Shown here piece after piece: positions 9,001 to 17,101 of a stretch of DNA of 64,000 nucleotides. Source of the stretch: SIG459 sp045631645. Lineage in GTDB: Bacteria > Bacillota > Clostridia > Oscillospirales > Oscillospiraceae. The notes beneath the pieces are model-generated. The model had not been told where the DNA came from. It ran no database searches and worked only from the letters and a program-made list of their open reading frames with translations. Positions within the stretch are counted from its first letter, which is position 1. Every line of letters begins with the position of its first letter. The stretch is taken from positions 1 to 64,000 of the forward strand of contig JAZQVC010000009.1 of NCBI GenBank assembly GCA_045631645.1. The letters are read 5' to 3'. Made by a program: the position numbers and the translations under genes.

Positions 9001-10725
9001 ATGAAAAAAATCAGAGCAATAATCATATGCCTGCTTACGCTGGCTGTGCTTGCTCAAGCTGTGCCTATGGCTGAGGCCAGCGGAAACAAGTATTTCAGCG
9101 ATGTGCCCTCCGGTGCATGGTATGAGAAAGAACTCAATGCCATCATGGACGCTCAGGAGGAGATCGGCAGCGATAATATCATCACAGGTTACGGTGATGC
9201 CGAGGGAAATCCTACAGGTGAGTTCGGACCCGATGATCCCCTCACCAGAGCCCAGTTTCTGAAAATGATAATGGAGGCTTTCGTGGTGACCGGTGCCAGT
9301 ATAGATCTTACTGACAGCAGCAAGGATGATGTCCACTGGGCGGGAAAATATTATCAGGCCGCAAAAAAGGATAATATCCTTATTGCCAACGTATACGAGA
9401 GCAGCAAGGCCATGTTCCGCTGCACCGCCTCTGATCTTGACCAGAATATAACCCGCAATGAGATGGCGGTTATTATGGCCAATATGCTCACCAACATAGG
9501 TATGGACTCTGTGGTTGTGGTTAAAAACCCCGAGAACTATATAAGAGACTATAGATCCATTGATCCTACCTATATAAATGCAGTTGAGCAGGTTTTCGGA
9601 AAGAAGCTCATTCAGGGTGACGAGAAGGCCAATTTTAACGGCGAGCAGTATCTCACACGCGCGGAGGGCGTAACTGTCATCCATCGCTTCCTCTTTGAGT
9701 ATGACATCAACGGCGACGATCTCTCTTACTTCGCCGCCAGACCCACACCTCCCCCTCCTCCCACTCCGGAGCCTACGCCCACTCCTACGCCCAAACCCAC
9801 GCCCAAGCCCACTGCGAAACCCACTGCTACGCCCACTCCTGCCGCAACTCCCAAGCCTACTGCGGCTCCCACCCCTGTGGCACCTGTGCAGACTGCAACT
9901 CCCACCACACCGGGAACAACCACCACTCCTGCGCCCAGCGCTCCTGTGGCACCTACGCCCTCTGCACCTGTGGAGACCACACCTGCACCTTCTGCTCCCG
10001 GCACGGAGGCTACCCCCGCACCCACTCCTGTGCCTACACCTACACCTACACCCACTCCTACTCCTGCACCTAACGCAAGCATCCCTGCAGGTTACTCCAC
10101 CTTTGCATGGTGGCTGCGCAGCGGTCAGGTGGATAGCTGGGGCAAGCTCAGCGCTCAGGCAAAGACTCTTCTTTTCGGCGATGCAAACAAGAGCTATTTC
10201 TCCTCTGCGGCAGAAGCAGCTCCCTATATGACCGATGTCGCGGTGCCTATCTGGACTATGGACAAAAGCGGCAACAGATTCTCCGCCACCGCTTACCTGA
10301 CGGTAAACAAGATTCTTGCAAACGAAGTAAAATCTATCTTCAATCAGATTTATAATGATCCCGAAAAATTCCCCATCTATGGAGGTTGGTCTGTGGGCGG
10401 CGCCCGCTTCACCGATACCATGCGCCACTCCTGGGGTGCTGCAATAGACATCAACGCTCTCTATAACGCCGAGTGCAACCTCAAGTCAGGTTATCTGAAA
10501 GTTACCTGCGGCTACGGTTGGTGGCCTGTGGGTCACGCCGACAGCACCTTCGCAGGAAGCATGACCGAGCAAAGTTACTACTCCATCGGCAAAGTGCCCG
10601 GTGAGTATGGCTACAGCGTTGTCAAAGCCTTCGCCGATCACGGCTGGGGCTGGGGCGGCAACGGCTGGAGCGGAGGATTGAGCTTCGACTATATGCACTT
10701 CTCAATCCTGCCTTCCGGCGGCTAA
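9001..10725 (+). CDS. Secreted cell-wall protein: SLH region, Pro/Thr linker and M15-type D,D-carboxypeptidase domain
   Basis: A 574-residue exported protein. Residues 1-26 are a signal peptide (KKIRAIIICLLTLAVLAQA). Residues ~30-240 contain SLH-type segments (YFSDVPSGAWYEKELNAI, DDPLTRAQFLKMI, YLTRAEGVTVIHRFL) that bind secondary wall polymers. Residues ~245-360 are a low-complexity Pro/Thr/Ala linker. Residues ~365-574 are a VanY/M15-like peptidase domain with zinc motifs RHSWGAAIDIN (HxxxxxxD) and YMHFS (His). It would trim peptidoglycan peptides at the cell surface. The linker is encoded by imprecise CCNACN repeats at about 9745-10080, a site prone to length change. A strong terminator follows at 10754. 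Confidence 0.85.
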   Translation: MKKIRAIIICLLTLAVLAQAVPMAEASGNKYFSDVPSGAWYEKELNAIMDAQEEIGSDNIITGYGDAEGNPTGEFGPDDPLTRAQFLKMIMEAFVVTGASIDLTDSSKDDVHWAGKYYQAAKKDNILIANVYESSKAMFRCTASDLDQNITRNEMAVIMANMLTNIGMDSVVVVKNPENYIRDYRSIDPTYINAVEQVFGKKLIQGDEKANFNGEQYLTRAEGVTVIHRFLFEYDINGDDLSYFAARPTPPPPPTPEPTPTPTPKPTPKPTAKPTATPTPAATPKPTAAPTPVAPVQTATPTTPGTTTTPAPSAPVAPTPSAPVETTPAPSAPGTEATPAPTPVPTPTPTPTPTPAPNASIPAGYSTFAWWLRSGQVDSWGKLSAQAKTLLFGDANKSYFSSAAEAAPYMTDVAVPIWTMDKSGNRFSATAYLTVNKILANEVKSIFNQIYNDPEKFPIYGGWSVGGARFTDTMRHSWGAAIDINALYNAECNLKSGYLKVTCGYGWWPVGHADSTFAGSMTEQSYYSIGKVPGEYGYSVVKAFADHGWGWGGNGWSGGLSFDYMHFSILPSGG

Positions 10726-10753
10726 TATACATATTATAATAATATATAGCCCG

Positions 10754-10788
10754 AAGGGCGGACGGCGCGCAGCTGTCCGCCCTTTTTT
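10754..10788 (+). terminator. Intrinsic terminator after the SLH/M15 gene
   Basis: A ten-base-pair stem AAGGGCGGAC/GTCCGCCCTT (10754-10763 with 10775-10784) runs into TTTTTT. It separates the secA-side genes from the ribosomal operon. Confidence 0.9.
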
Positions 10789-10906
10789 GGATGGCAGGGG
10801 AGGGGTGTGATTAGGCTATATATTGTGTTGTTAATATGCATAAAACTACCATAAAATCTGCACAAAAAATATATAAAAAAATCTTCAAATTTTACAAACA
10901 AAATGC

Positions 10907-10935
10907 TTGACACAGAGCCGTGCGTTTGGTATTCT
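10907..10935 (+). promoter_or_regulatory. Sigma-A promoter of the S10 ribosomal operon
   Basis: TTGACA (10907-10912), a 17-base spacer and TATTCT (10930-10935), with an AT-rich A/T-tract region upstream (10855-10905) like an UP element. Transcription would start near 10942, about 350 bases before rpsJ. Confidence 0.8.
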
Positions 10936-10941
10936 ATAGGG

Positions 10942-11290
10942 GCGCGTGGGACGAGTATGTCCAAAAGCGCGTATGCGATGAAGCGGGAGATTGCTCCGAA
11001 AAGGAGGTAACTTCCGTGGAGTATGTCCGGTATCGTCTGAATTGGCGGTACGCAATCGGGCGGCTGAGATTTTCCTTTGGACCATGCGGTATACAAAGCG
11101 TATATCGTTTGGACTGGGAAGGAACCGGCCATTCCGGGTTCCTGCGCTGCGGCGTGGGCGCTCAATGCCGGTTACTTTTTCGCCCAAAGTCTGATACGCA
11201 CGGCAAGGTGTACAGAAAATCTCATCCGTACGGACAAACATAAGGCGCGGCCAATGGCGCCGAAAATTATTCGTACGATTTTGGAGGAAA
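10942..11290 (+). ncRNA. Long 5' leader of rpsJ, candidate cis-regulatory RNA
   Basis: About 350 bases between the promoter and the rpsJ ribosome binding site. Many short self-complementary stretches are visible, for example GGAC-n-GTCC at about 10947-10960 and GGAGG-TAA-CTTCC around 11004-11016. There is a GC-rich stem region near 11120-11190. An AAAGGAGG followed by GTG at 11016 could start a 75-residue leader peptide (to 11243), but the same bases can pair as a hairpin, so I do not call it a gene. Ribosomal operons of this type are often controlled by an r-protein binding its own leader. The function here is inference. Confidence 0.5.
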
Positions 11291-11294
11291 AAAC

Positions 11295-11609
11295 ATGGCA
11301 ACCGCAAAGAAACAGATCCGCATCCGTCTCAAGGCTTACGACCATCAGCTCATCGACTCTGCTGCAGAGAAGATTGTCGAAACCGCAAAGCGCACTGACG
11401 CTAAGGTTTCCGGCCCCATCCCTCTCCCCACTCAGACTGAGATCGTAACCATCCTTCGCGCAGTTCACAAGTATAAGGACAGCCGCGAGCAGTTCGAGCG
11501 CCGCACTCACAAGCGCCTCATCGACATCATCAACCCCACCCAGAAGACCGTTGAAGCTCTCATGAGCCTCGAGCTTCCCGCTGGTGTTGAGATCGAGATC
11601 AAGCTCTAA
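11295..11609 (+). CDS. rpsJ: 30S ribosomal protein S10
   Basis: A 104-residue S10 (NusE), a 30S head protein that also acts in transcription antitermination with NusB. The family core is unmistakable: IRIRLKAYDHQLID, GPIPLPT, EQFERRTHKRLIDI. Length is normal. The GGAGG site lies 9 bases before ATG. It is the first gene of the S10 cluster but is separated from rplC by a 177-base structured gap, whereas most other genes here are 0-22 bases apart. Confidence 0.98.
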   Translation: MATAKKQIRIRLKAYDHQLIDSAAEKIVETAKRTDAKVSGPIPLPTQTEIVTILRAVHKYKDSREQFERRTHKRLIDIINPTQKTVEALMSLELPAGVEIEIKL

Positions 11610-11664
11610 TCTCACCTTATATTAAAAATAACCCCTGCGCAAACAGCAAATCCCCTACAAAATC

Positions 11665-11775
11665 ACAAACGACCCATGTCCGCAACTTGCGAATGCGGAC
11701 GGGTTAAGTTGCCAGCCTCTGGACGGAGAATTCTTCAATCTTCGGGCTACGCGAGGCAACCAATAACCTTAAGGA
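11665..11775 (+). ncRNA. Structured intergenic RNA before rplC, candidate r-protein leader
   Basis: Between rpsJ and rplC two clear hairpins occur. The first pairs ACCC (11672-11675) and GTCCGCA (11678-11684) with TGCGGAC (11694-11700) and GGGT (11701-11704). The second pairs GTTGCC (11708-11713) with GGCAAC (11755-11760), with alternative CCTC/GAGG pairing beside it. It ends just before the AAGGAGG site of rplC. No T tract follows, so it is not a simple terminator. A binding site for L3 or L4 is the natural hypothesis. Confidence 0.5.
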
Positions 11776-11786
11776 GGAAATAATCC

Positions 11787-12512
11787 ATGAAGAAAGCCAT
11801 CATCGGCAAGAAGGTCGGCATGACGCAGATCTTCGATGAGGCTGGCAAAGTCGTTCCTGTAACTGTCATCGAAGCAGGCCCCTGCGTGGTCGTGCAGAAG
11901 AAGACCGTTGAGAAGGAAGGCTATGCAGCCGTACAGCTCGGTTACGAAGAAGTTGCCGAGAAGAAGCTGAGCAAGCCCGAGCTGGGCCACACCAGCAAGG
12001 CAGGCGTTGCTCCCATGAGACACCTGAAAGAGTTCCGTCTGGAGAACTGCGACGAGCTGAAGGTCGGCGACGTTGTTACCGCTGCTTCCTTTAAGGAAGG
12101 CGATCACATCGACGTTACCGGTATCAGCAAGGGTCACGGCTACCAGGGCGCTATCAAGCGCTACGGCGGCCACATCCAGAAGATGAGCCACGGTGGTGGT
12201 CCTGTTCACCGTCACGCCGGCTCCATGGGCTCCACCTCTGACCCCTCCCGTATCTTCAAGGGACATCACGGCGCAGGTCAGATGGGTGTTGACCAGATCA
12301 CCGTTCAGAACCTGGACGTTGTCAAGGTTGACGAAGAGCTCAACATGATCGTTGTCCGCGGCGCTATCCCCGGCCCCAAGGGCGGCATCGTCTACATTAA
12401 GAACACCGTTAAGACCATTCGTGAGAAGAAGGGCGACGCCGGCATCAGCAACAACCCCCAGAAGGCTTCTGCTCGTGTCAATCCTCAGAAGGCCTCTGCA
12501 CGAAACAAGTAA
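11787..12512 (+). CDS. rplC: 50S ribosomal protein L3
   Basis: A 241-residue L3, an early-assembling 50S protein that reaches the peptidyl transferase centre. KKAIIGKKVGMTQIFDE starts it and GGGPVHRHAGSMGS marks the central loop. Family members are usually about 205-215 residues. The excess is at the C-terminus, where the eight-residue unit NPQKASAR occurs twice in tandem (about residues 220-238), at DNA level near 12450-12505. The ribosome binding site is AAGGAGG. It starts the close-packed part of the operon. Confidence 0.98.
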   Translation: MKKAIIGKKVGMTQIFDEAGKVVPVTVIEAGPCVVVQKKTVEKEGYAAVQLGYEEVAEKKLSKPELGHTSKAGVAPMRHLKEFRLENCDELKVGDVVTAASFKEGDHIDVTGISKGHGYQGAIKRYGGHIQKMSHGGGPVHRHAGSMGSTSDPSRIFKGHHGAGQMGVDQITVQNLDVVKVDEELNMIVVRGAIPGPKGGIVYIKNTVKTIREKKGDAGISNNPQKASARVNPQKASARNK

Positions 12513-12531
12513 GGAAAGGAGAGTATCGTAA

Positions 12532-13155
12532 ATGCCTACTGCAAAAGTATTCAACATGGCTGGTGAACAGATCAGCACCATCGAGCTCTCTGAAGCCGTT
12601 TTCGGCATTGAGCCCAACGAGTCCGTTCTTCACGACTCCGTCAAGAACTACCTGGCAAATCAGCGCCAGGGCACCCAGAGCGCACTCACCAAGGGTGAGG
12701 TTGACTACACCACCGCTAAGCCCTGGAGACAGAAGGGCACCGGCCGCGCTCGCGCTGGTTACAAGGGATCCCCTGTTTGGTATCACGGCGGCGTAGCATT
12801 CGCTCCCAAGCCCCGCGATTACAGCTACTCCCTCAACAAGAAGGTTCGCAGACTTGCTCTCAAGTCCGCCCTCTCTGCTAAGGCTCAGAGCGAAGAGATC
12901 GTTGTTATCGACGGCCTCAAGGTAGAAGAGCCCAAGACCAAGACCTTCAAGGCTTTCCTGAACAAGGTCGGCGCTACCGGCAAGACCCTGATCATCACCG
13001 CTGAGAAGGACGAGCTGGTCATCAAGTCCGCTCGCAACATCCCCGGCGTAGTCATCACCATGGCTACCATTCTGAATCCTTACATGGTCCTGAACAACAC
13101 CATGCTGGTTGTTGACAAGACCGCCCTTGAGAAAATCGAGGAGGTGTACGCATAA
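12532..13155 (+). CDS. rplD: 50S ribosomal protein L4
   Basis: A 207-residue L4 (uL4) with the extended exit-tunnel loop (KPWRQKGTGRARAGYKGSP) and a Rossmann-like C-terminal core (VVVDKTALEKIEEVYA). In Gammaproteobacteria L4 also represses its own S10 operon; whether it does so here is unknown, but the leaders before rpsJ and rplC are candidate targets. Its stop codon overlaps the rplW start by one base, implying translational coupling. Confidence 0.98.
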   Translation: MPTAKVFNMAGEQISTIELSEAVFGIEPNESVLHDSVKNYLANQRQGTQSALTKGEVDYTTAKPWRQKGTGRARAGYKGSPVWYHGGVAFAPKPRDYSYSLNKKVRRLALKSALSAKAQSEEIVVIDGLKVEEPKTKTFKAFLNKVGATGKTLIITAEKDELVIKSARNIPGVVITMATILNPYMVLNNTMLVVDKTALEKIEEVYA

Positions 13156-13451
13156 TGAAAACTTCTTACGATATCATTATCCGTCCCATCATCACCGAGC
13201 AGTCCATGGAAGATATGGACATCAAAAAGTACGTCTTTGAAGTTGCCAAGACCGCTACCAAGGTAGAGATCGCTAAGGCTGTTGAGGAGATCTTCGGCGT
13301 TCGCGTCATCAAGGTCACCACCATCAACGTCAAGGGCAAGGCAAAGCGCCTCGGTGCTAACCCCAGCGGCTTCACCAAGAACTGGAAGAAGGCCGTTGTT
13401 AAGCTCAGCGAAGATTCCAAGAACATCGAGATCTTCGAGAACATGGCATAA
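13155..13451 (+). CDS. rplW: 50S ribosomal protein L23
   Basis: A 98-residue L23 (uL23), located at the tunnel exit where trigger factor and SRP dock. Conserved parts are IIRPIITEQSM, YVFEVAKTATK and VTTINVKGKAKR. It shares the A of TAATG with rplD and sits 15 bases before rplB. Confidence 0.97.
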   Translation: MKTSYDIIIRPIITEQSMEDMDIKKYVFEVAKTATKVEIAKAVEEIFGVRVIKVTTINVKGKAKRLGANPSGFTKNWKKAVVKLSEDSKNIEIFENMA

Positions 13452-13466
13452 GGGAGGGAGTAAGAT

Positions 13467-14303
13467 ATGTCTATTAAAACCTACAGACCTACCACTCCTG
13501 CACGTCGTCAGATGACTGTCTCCGGTTTCGACGGAGTTGACAAGCACGCACGTCCCGAAAAGAGCCTGGTAGAAGTTCTTAAGAAGCACGCCGGCCGCAA
13601 CAGCTACGGCCACATCACCGTTCGCCATAAGGGCGGCGGCAACCGTCAGAAGTACCGTGTCATCGACTTCAAGCGCAACAAGACCGATATGTTCGCTGAA
13701 GTTCTTCGCCTCGAGTACGACCCCAACCGCAGCGCATTCATCGCTCTCGTTCAGTACGAGGACGGCGAGAAGCGTTACATTCTCGCTCCCAACGGCCTGA
13801 AGGCTGGCGACAAGATTGTCTCCGGCGCTGGCGCCGACATCATTGCCGGCAATGCACTGCCCCTCGCCAACATTCCTGTTGGTACCGTTATCCACAACAT
13901 CGAGCTCTACCCCGGCAAGGGCGCTCAGCTCGTTCGCTCTGCAGGCGTCTCCGCTCAGCTCATGGCTAAGGAAGGCGATCTCGCAACCGTACGTCTCCCC
14001 TCCGGTGAGTACCGCAAGGTTCGCATGAGCTGCATGGCCACCATCGGCCAGGTCGGCAACATCGACCATGCAAACGTTCACATCGGTAAGGCTGGCCGTA
14101 AACGCCACATGGGCATTCGTCCCACCGTTCGCGGCTCTGTCATGAACCCCTGTGACCACCCCCACGGCGGTGGTGAGGGACGCAGCCCCATCGGCCGTCC
14201 CGGCCCTGTTACCCCCTGGGGTAAGCCCGCTCTCGGCTACAAGACCCGCAAGGCTAAGAACGCAAGTGATAAGTTCATAGTCAAGCGCCGCAACGCTAAG
14301 TAA
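13467..14303 (+). CDS. rplB: 50S ribosomal protein L2
   Basis: A 278-residue L2 (uL2), a conserved 50S protein needed for subunit association and peptidyl transfer. The C-terminal catalytic-centre motif is complete (NPCDHPHGGGEGRSPIGRPG, with the key His). RHKGGGNRQKYR lies in the N-terminal part. Normal length, GGAGGGAG-type ribosome binding site. Confidence 0.98.
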   Translation: MSIKTYRPTTPARRQMTVSGFDGVDKHARPEKSLVEVLKKHAGRNSYGHITVRHKGGGNRQKYRVIDFKRNKTDMFAEVLRLEYDPNRSAFIALVQYEDGEKRYILAPNGLKAGDKIVSGAGADIIAGNALPLANIPVGTVIHNIELYPGKGAQLVRSAGVSAQLMAKEGDLATVRLPSGEYRKVRMSCMATIGQVGNIDHANVHIGKAGRKRHMGIRPTVRGSVMNPCDHPHGGGEGRSPIGRPGPVTPWGKPALGYKTRKAKNASDKFIVKRRNAK

Positions 14304-14318
14304 GGAGGAGAAGAAGTA

Positions 14319-14591
14319 ATGAGTAGATCTGTTAAAAAAGGCCCCTTCGCTGCTCCTGAGCTTCTGAAGAGAGTCGACGAAATGAACAAGTCCGGCAACA
14401 AGCAGGTTGTAAAGACCTGGAGCCGCGCTTCCACCATCTTCCCCTCTTTCGTTGGACACACCATCGCTGTTCATGACGGTCGTCGTCACGTTCCCGTGTA
14501 CGTCACCGAGGACATGGTCGGTCACAAGCTGGGTGAGTTCGCTCCCACCCGCACCTTCCGCGGTCACGCCGGAAGCAAGACTGGTAAGTAA
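14319..14591 (+). CDS. rpsS: 30S ribosomal protein S19
   Basis: A 90-residue S19 (uS19), a 30S head protein near the decoding A site. It opens MSRSVKKGPF and contains the family signature GHTIAVHDGRRHVPVYVTE and the C-terminal FRGHAG. AAGGAGGAG precedes it. Confidence 0.98.
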   Translation: MSRSVKKGPFAAPELLKRVDEMNKSGNKQVVKTWSRASTIFPSFVGHTIAVHDGRRHVPVYVTEDMVGHKLGEFAPTRTFRGHAGSKTGK

Positions 14592-14606
14592 GGAGGAGAT
14601 ATTAAA

Positions 14607-14942
14607 ATGGAAGCAAAAGCACATCTGAAATTTGCACGCATATCTCCCAGAAAGGTCGGCATCGTATGCGACCTCATCCGCGGCAAGGACGTTAAGACCG
14701 CCCGCGCAATTCTCGCTAACACCCCCAAGGCTGCAAGCGAGCTGCTGATCAAGGTTCTGGACAGCGCTGTTGCAAACGCAGAAAACAACCACGGCATGGA
14801 TCCTGAGAAGCTCTACGTTTCCACCACCTATGCCAACGGCGGTCCCATTCTTAAGCGCGGCATGCCCCGTGCACAGGGCCGTATGTATCGCATCAACAAG
14901 AGAACCAGCCACATCACCATCTGTGTGGCTGAGAGAAACTAA
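14607..14942 (+). CDS. rplV: 50S ribosomal protein L22
   Basis: A 111-residue L22 (uL22), lining the nascent peptide tunnel. ARISPRKVGIVCDLIRGK and the tunnel-loop region KRGMPRAQGRMYRINKRTSH are visible; the latter is where macrolide-resistance changes fall in other species. Normal length. Confidence 0.98.
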   Translation: MEAKAHLKFARISPRKVGIVCDLIRGKDVKTARAILANTPKAASELLIKVLDSAVANAENNHGMDPEKLYVSTTYANGGPILKRGMPRAQGRMYRINKRTSHITICVAERN

Positions 14943-14957
14943 GGGAGGAGGCAGAAT

Positions 14958-15806
14958 ATGGGACAGAAAGTTCATCCTCATGGCCTGCGCGTAGGCGTTA
15001 TCAAGGACTGGGATTCCCGCTGGTACGCCAGAGCTGACAAGGTCGGCGACCTCATCGTTGAGGACTACAACATTCGTAAGTATCTGAAGAAGAACCTGTA
15101 TTCCGCAGGCGTCCCCACCATCGAGATCGAGCGCGACAGCGCAAAGGTTCGCATCTATATCCACTGCTCTCGTCCCGGCGTCGTTATCGGCAAGGGCGGC
15201 ACTGAGATCGAGCGTATCCGTCTCGAGGTTGAAAAGATGATCGGCAAGCCCGTTGCTCTCAGCATCGTGGAAGTCCGTACTCCCGACACCAACGCACAGC
15301 TGGTTGCTGAGAACATCGCTGCTCAGATTGAGAAGCGTATCAGCCAGCGCCGTGCAATGAAGAACGCCATCGGCCGCGCAATGCGCATGGGCGCTCTCGG
15401 TATCAAGGTCATGTGCTCCGGCCGTCTGGGCGGACGCGAGATCGCAGGTGTTGAGCAGTATCACGAGGGTACCATTCCCCTCCAGACCATTCGCGCTGAC
15501 ATCGACTACGGCTTCGCTGAGGCTGCCACCACTTATGGCCGCATCGGCGTTAAGGTTTGGATCTACAAGGGCGAAGTCCTGAGCCAGACCCTCCGTACCA
15601 CTCCCCGCGTAATGGACATGAACAAGCGTGACGACAAGCGTCGTGACCGTCGTGACAACAACCGCCGTGGCGGCGACCGCCGTCAGGGTGGCTACAATCG
15701 CGAGAACCGTGGCGAAAACCGCGGCAACTTCAATCGCGAGAACCGTGGCCAGGGCTACAATCGTGGTCCCCGCCCCGCAGCAGCTAAGGAAGGAGGCAAC
15801 GCATAA
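14958..15806 (+). CDS. rpsC: 30S ribosomal protein S3 with an Arg/Gly/Asn-rich tail
   Basis: A 282-residue S3 (uS3). The KH domain carries GVVIGKGGTEIERIR (GxxG loop) and the C-terminal S3 domain ends near GEVLSQTLRTTPRVM. Family members are usually 210-235 residues. Here about 60 extra residues follow, dominated by Arg, Gly, Asn and Asp, with NRENRG repeated. The tail is likely disordered and RNA-binding (inference). S3 forms part of the mRNA entry channel. The stop codon overlaps the rplP start by one base. Confidence 0.97.
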   Translation: MGQKVHPHGLRVGVIKDWDSRWYARADKVGDLIVEDYNIRKYLKKNLYSAGVPTIEIERDSAKVRIYIHCSRPGVVIGKGGTEIERIRLEVEKMIGKPVALSIVEVRTPDTNAQLVAENIAAQIEKRISQRRAMKNAIGRAMRMGALGIKVMCSGRLGGREIAGVEQYHEGTIPLQTIRADIDYGFAEAATTYGRIGVKVWIYKGEVLSQTLRTTPRVMDMNKRDDKRRDRRDNNRRGGDRRQGGYNRENRGENRGNFNRENRGQGYNRGPRPAAAKEGGNA

Positions 15807-16234
15807 TGCTTCTGCCTAAGAGAGTTAAGTACCGTCGCCAGCAGCGCGGTCGCATGAAGGGCAAGGCTTCCCGTGGCAATTTCATTGCTTACGGTGAGTA
15901 CGGCATCGTTGCCACCGAGCCCGCATGGATTACCAGCAACCAGATCGAGGCAGCTCGTATTGCCATCAACCGTTACATGAAGCGTGGCGGTAACGTCTGG
16001 ATCAAGATCTTCCCCGACAAGCCCATCACCCAGAAGCCTGCTGAAACCCGAATGGGTTCCGGTAAGGGTTCTCCCGAGTACTGGGTTGCAGTAGTTAAGC
16101 CCGGCCGCGTCCTCTTCGAGGTTGCCGGTGTTTCCGAGGAAGTTGCCTACGAGGCACTGCGTCTTGCAAGCCACAAGCTGCCCTGCAAGACCAAGATAAT
16201 CGCCCGTGAGAATTCTGAGAACGGTGGTGAATAA
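15806..16234 (+). CDS. rplP: 50S ribosomal protein L16
   Basis: A 142-residue L16 (uL16), a late-assembling 50S protein at the A-site tRNA cleft. MLLPKRVKYRRQQRGRMKGK and ETRMGSGKGSPEYWVAVVKPG are hallmark segments. One-base overlap with rpsC; rpmC starts two bases after its stop. Confidence 0.98.
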   Translation: MLLPKRVKYRRQQRGRMKGKASRGNFIAYGEYGIVATEPAWITSNQIEAARIAINRYMKRGGNVWIKIFPDKPITQKPAETRMGSGKGSPEYWVAVVKPGRVLFEVAGVSEEVAYEALRLASHKLPCKTKIIARENSENGGE

Positions 16235-16235
16235 G

Positions 16236-16424
16236 ATGAAGGCAGCAGAAATCCGCAATATGTCCGCTACTGAGCTTGAAGCCAAGCTCGTCGAGCTGAA
16301 GAAGGATCTCTTCATGCTCCGCATGCAGCACGCTACCAACCATCTTGACAACCCCGTTAAGATTTCCGCAGTGCGCCGTGATATCGCTCGCGTCAAGACC
16401 GTCCTGCGCGAGAAGCAGAACTGA
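16236..16424 (+). CDS. rpmC: 50S ribosomal protein L29
   Basis: A 62-residue L29 (uL29) near the tunnel exit. It begins MKAAEIRNMSATELEAKL and contains the DLFMLRMQHATNHLDNP block. A longer reading from 16206 would overlap rplP by ten codons and is not family-like, so I use ATG 16236. GGTGGTG just upstream serves as a ribosome binding site. Confidence 0.97.
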   Translation: MKAAEIRNMSATELEAKLVELKKDLFMLRMQHATNHLDNPVKISAVRRDIARVKTVLREKQN

Positions 16425-16438
16425 GGAGGTAAGCGAAA

Positions 16439-16702
16439 ATGAACGAAATTAGAACTACTTCCCGTAAGACCCGCGTAGGCAAGGTCGTTTCCGACAAGAT
16501 GGACAAGACTGTTGTCGTCATCGTTGAGGACCGCGTTGCTCACCCCGTCTACAAGAAGATCATTAAGAAGACCTATCGTCTCAAGGCCCACGACGAAATG
16601 AACGAGTGCGGCGTTGGCGATACCGTTAAAGTGATGGAGACCCGCCCCCTGTCCAAGGACAAGCGTTGGCGCGTTGTCGAAATCGTAGAAAAGGCTAAGT
16701 AA
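16439..16702 (+). CDS. rpsQ: 30S ribosomal protein S17
   Basis: An 87-residue S17 (uS17), an OB-fold primary binder of 16S rRNA. RKTRVGKVVSDKMDKTVVV and ETRPLSKDKRWRVVEIVE are diagnostic. GAGGTAAGCGAAA precedes ATG. Confidence 0.98.
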   Translation: MNEIRTTSRKTRVGKVVSDKMDKTVVVIVEDRVAHPVYKKIIKKTYRLKAHDEMNECGVGDTVKVMETRPLSKDKRWRVVEIVEKAK

Positions 16703-16717
16703 GGAGGGGAACCGAAA

Positions 16718-17086
16718 ATGATACAGGAAGAAAGCTATCTGAAGGTCGCCGACAATACCGGCGCCAAGGAAATCAAGTGCATCCGCGTTCTGGGCGGCAG
16801 CAAGCGCAAGTACGGCAACATCGGTGACATCATCGTTGCTTCCGTTCGTAAGGCTGCTCCCGGCGGTCAGGTTAAGAAGGGTGACGTCGTTAAGGCTGTT
16901 ATCGTTCGCTCCGCAAAGGGCGTTCGTCGCGCTGACGGTACCTACGTTCGCTTTGACGAGAACGCTGCCGTTCTCATCAAGGAAGACAAGACCCCCCGCG
17001 GCACTCGTATCTTTGGACCCGTCGCTCGTGAGCTGCGTGACAAGGAATTCATGAAGATCCTGTCCCTGGCTCCCGAAGTGATCTAA
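16718..17086 (+). CDS. rplN: 50S ribosomal protein L14
   Basis: A 122-residue L14 (uL14) at the subunit interface, the contact for RsfS and for bridge B8. MIQEESYLKVADNTGAKEI and FGPVARELRDKEFMKILSLA are conserved. AAGGAGGGG ribosome binding site. Normal length. Confidence 0.98.
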   Translation: MIQEESYLKVADNTGAKEIKCIRVLGGSKRKYGNIGDIIVASVRKAAPGGQVKKGDVVKAVIVRSAKGVRRADGTYVRFDENAAVLIKEDKTPRGTRIFGPVARELRDKEFMKILSLAPEVI

Positions 17087-17101
17087 TGGAGGGCTCGAAG
17101 T

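Noticed and set aside
8530..10428. 632-codon minus-strand frame across cdd and the SLH gene
   Set aside because: Gly/Arg/Ser-rich shadow of the Pro/Thr linker; both plus-strand genes are well supported.
10920..11015. Extension of the rpsJ-leader frame to 10920
   Set aside because: It would overlap the -10 box of the promoter, so it cannot be translated from that transcript.
13080..15464. 794-codon minus-strand frame across rplD-rpsC
   Set aside because: Shadow of a GC-biased, highly expressed ribosomal operon.
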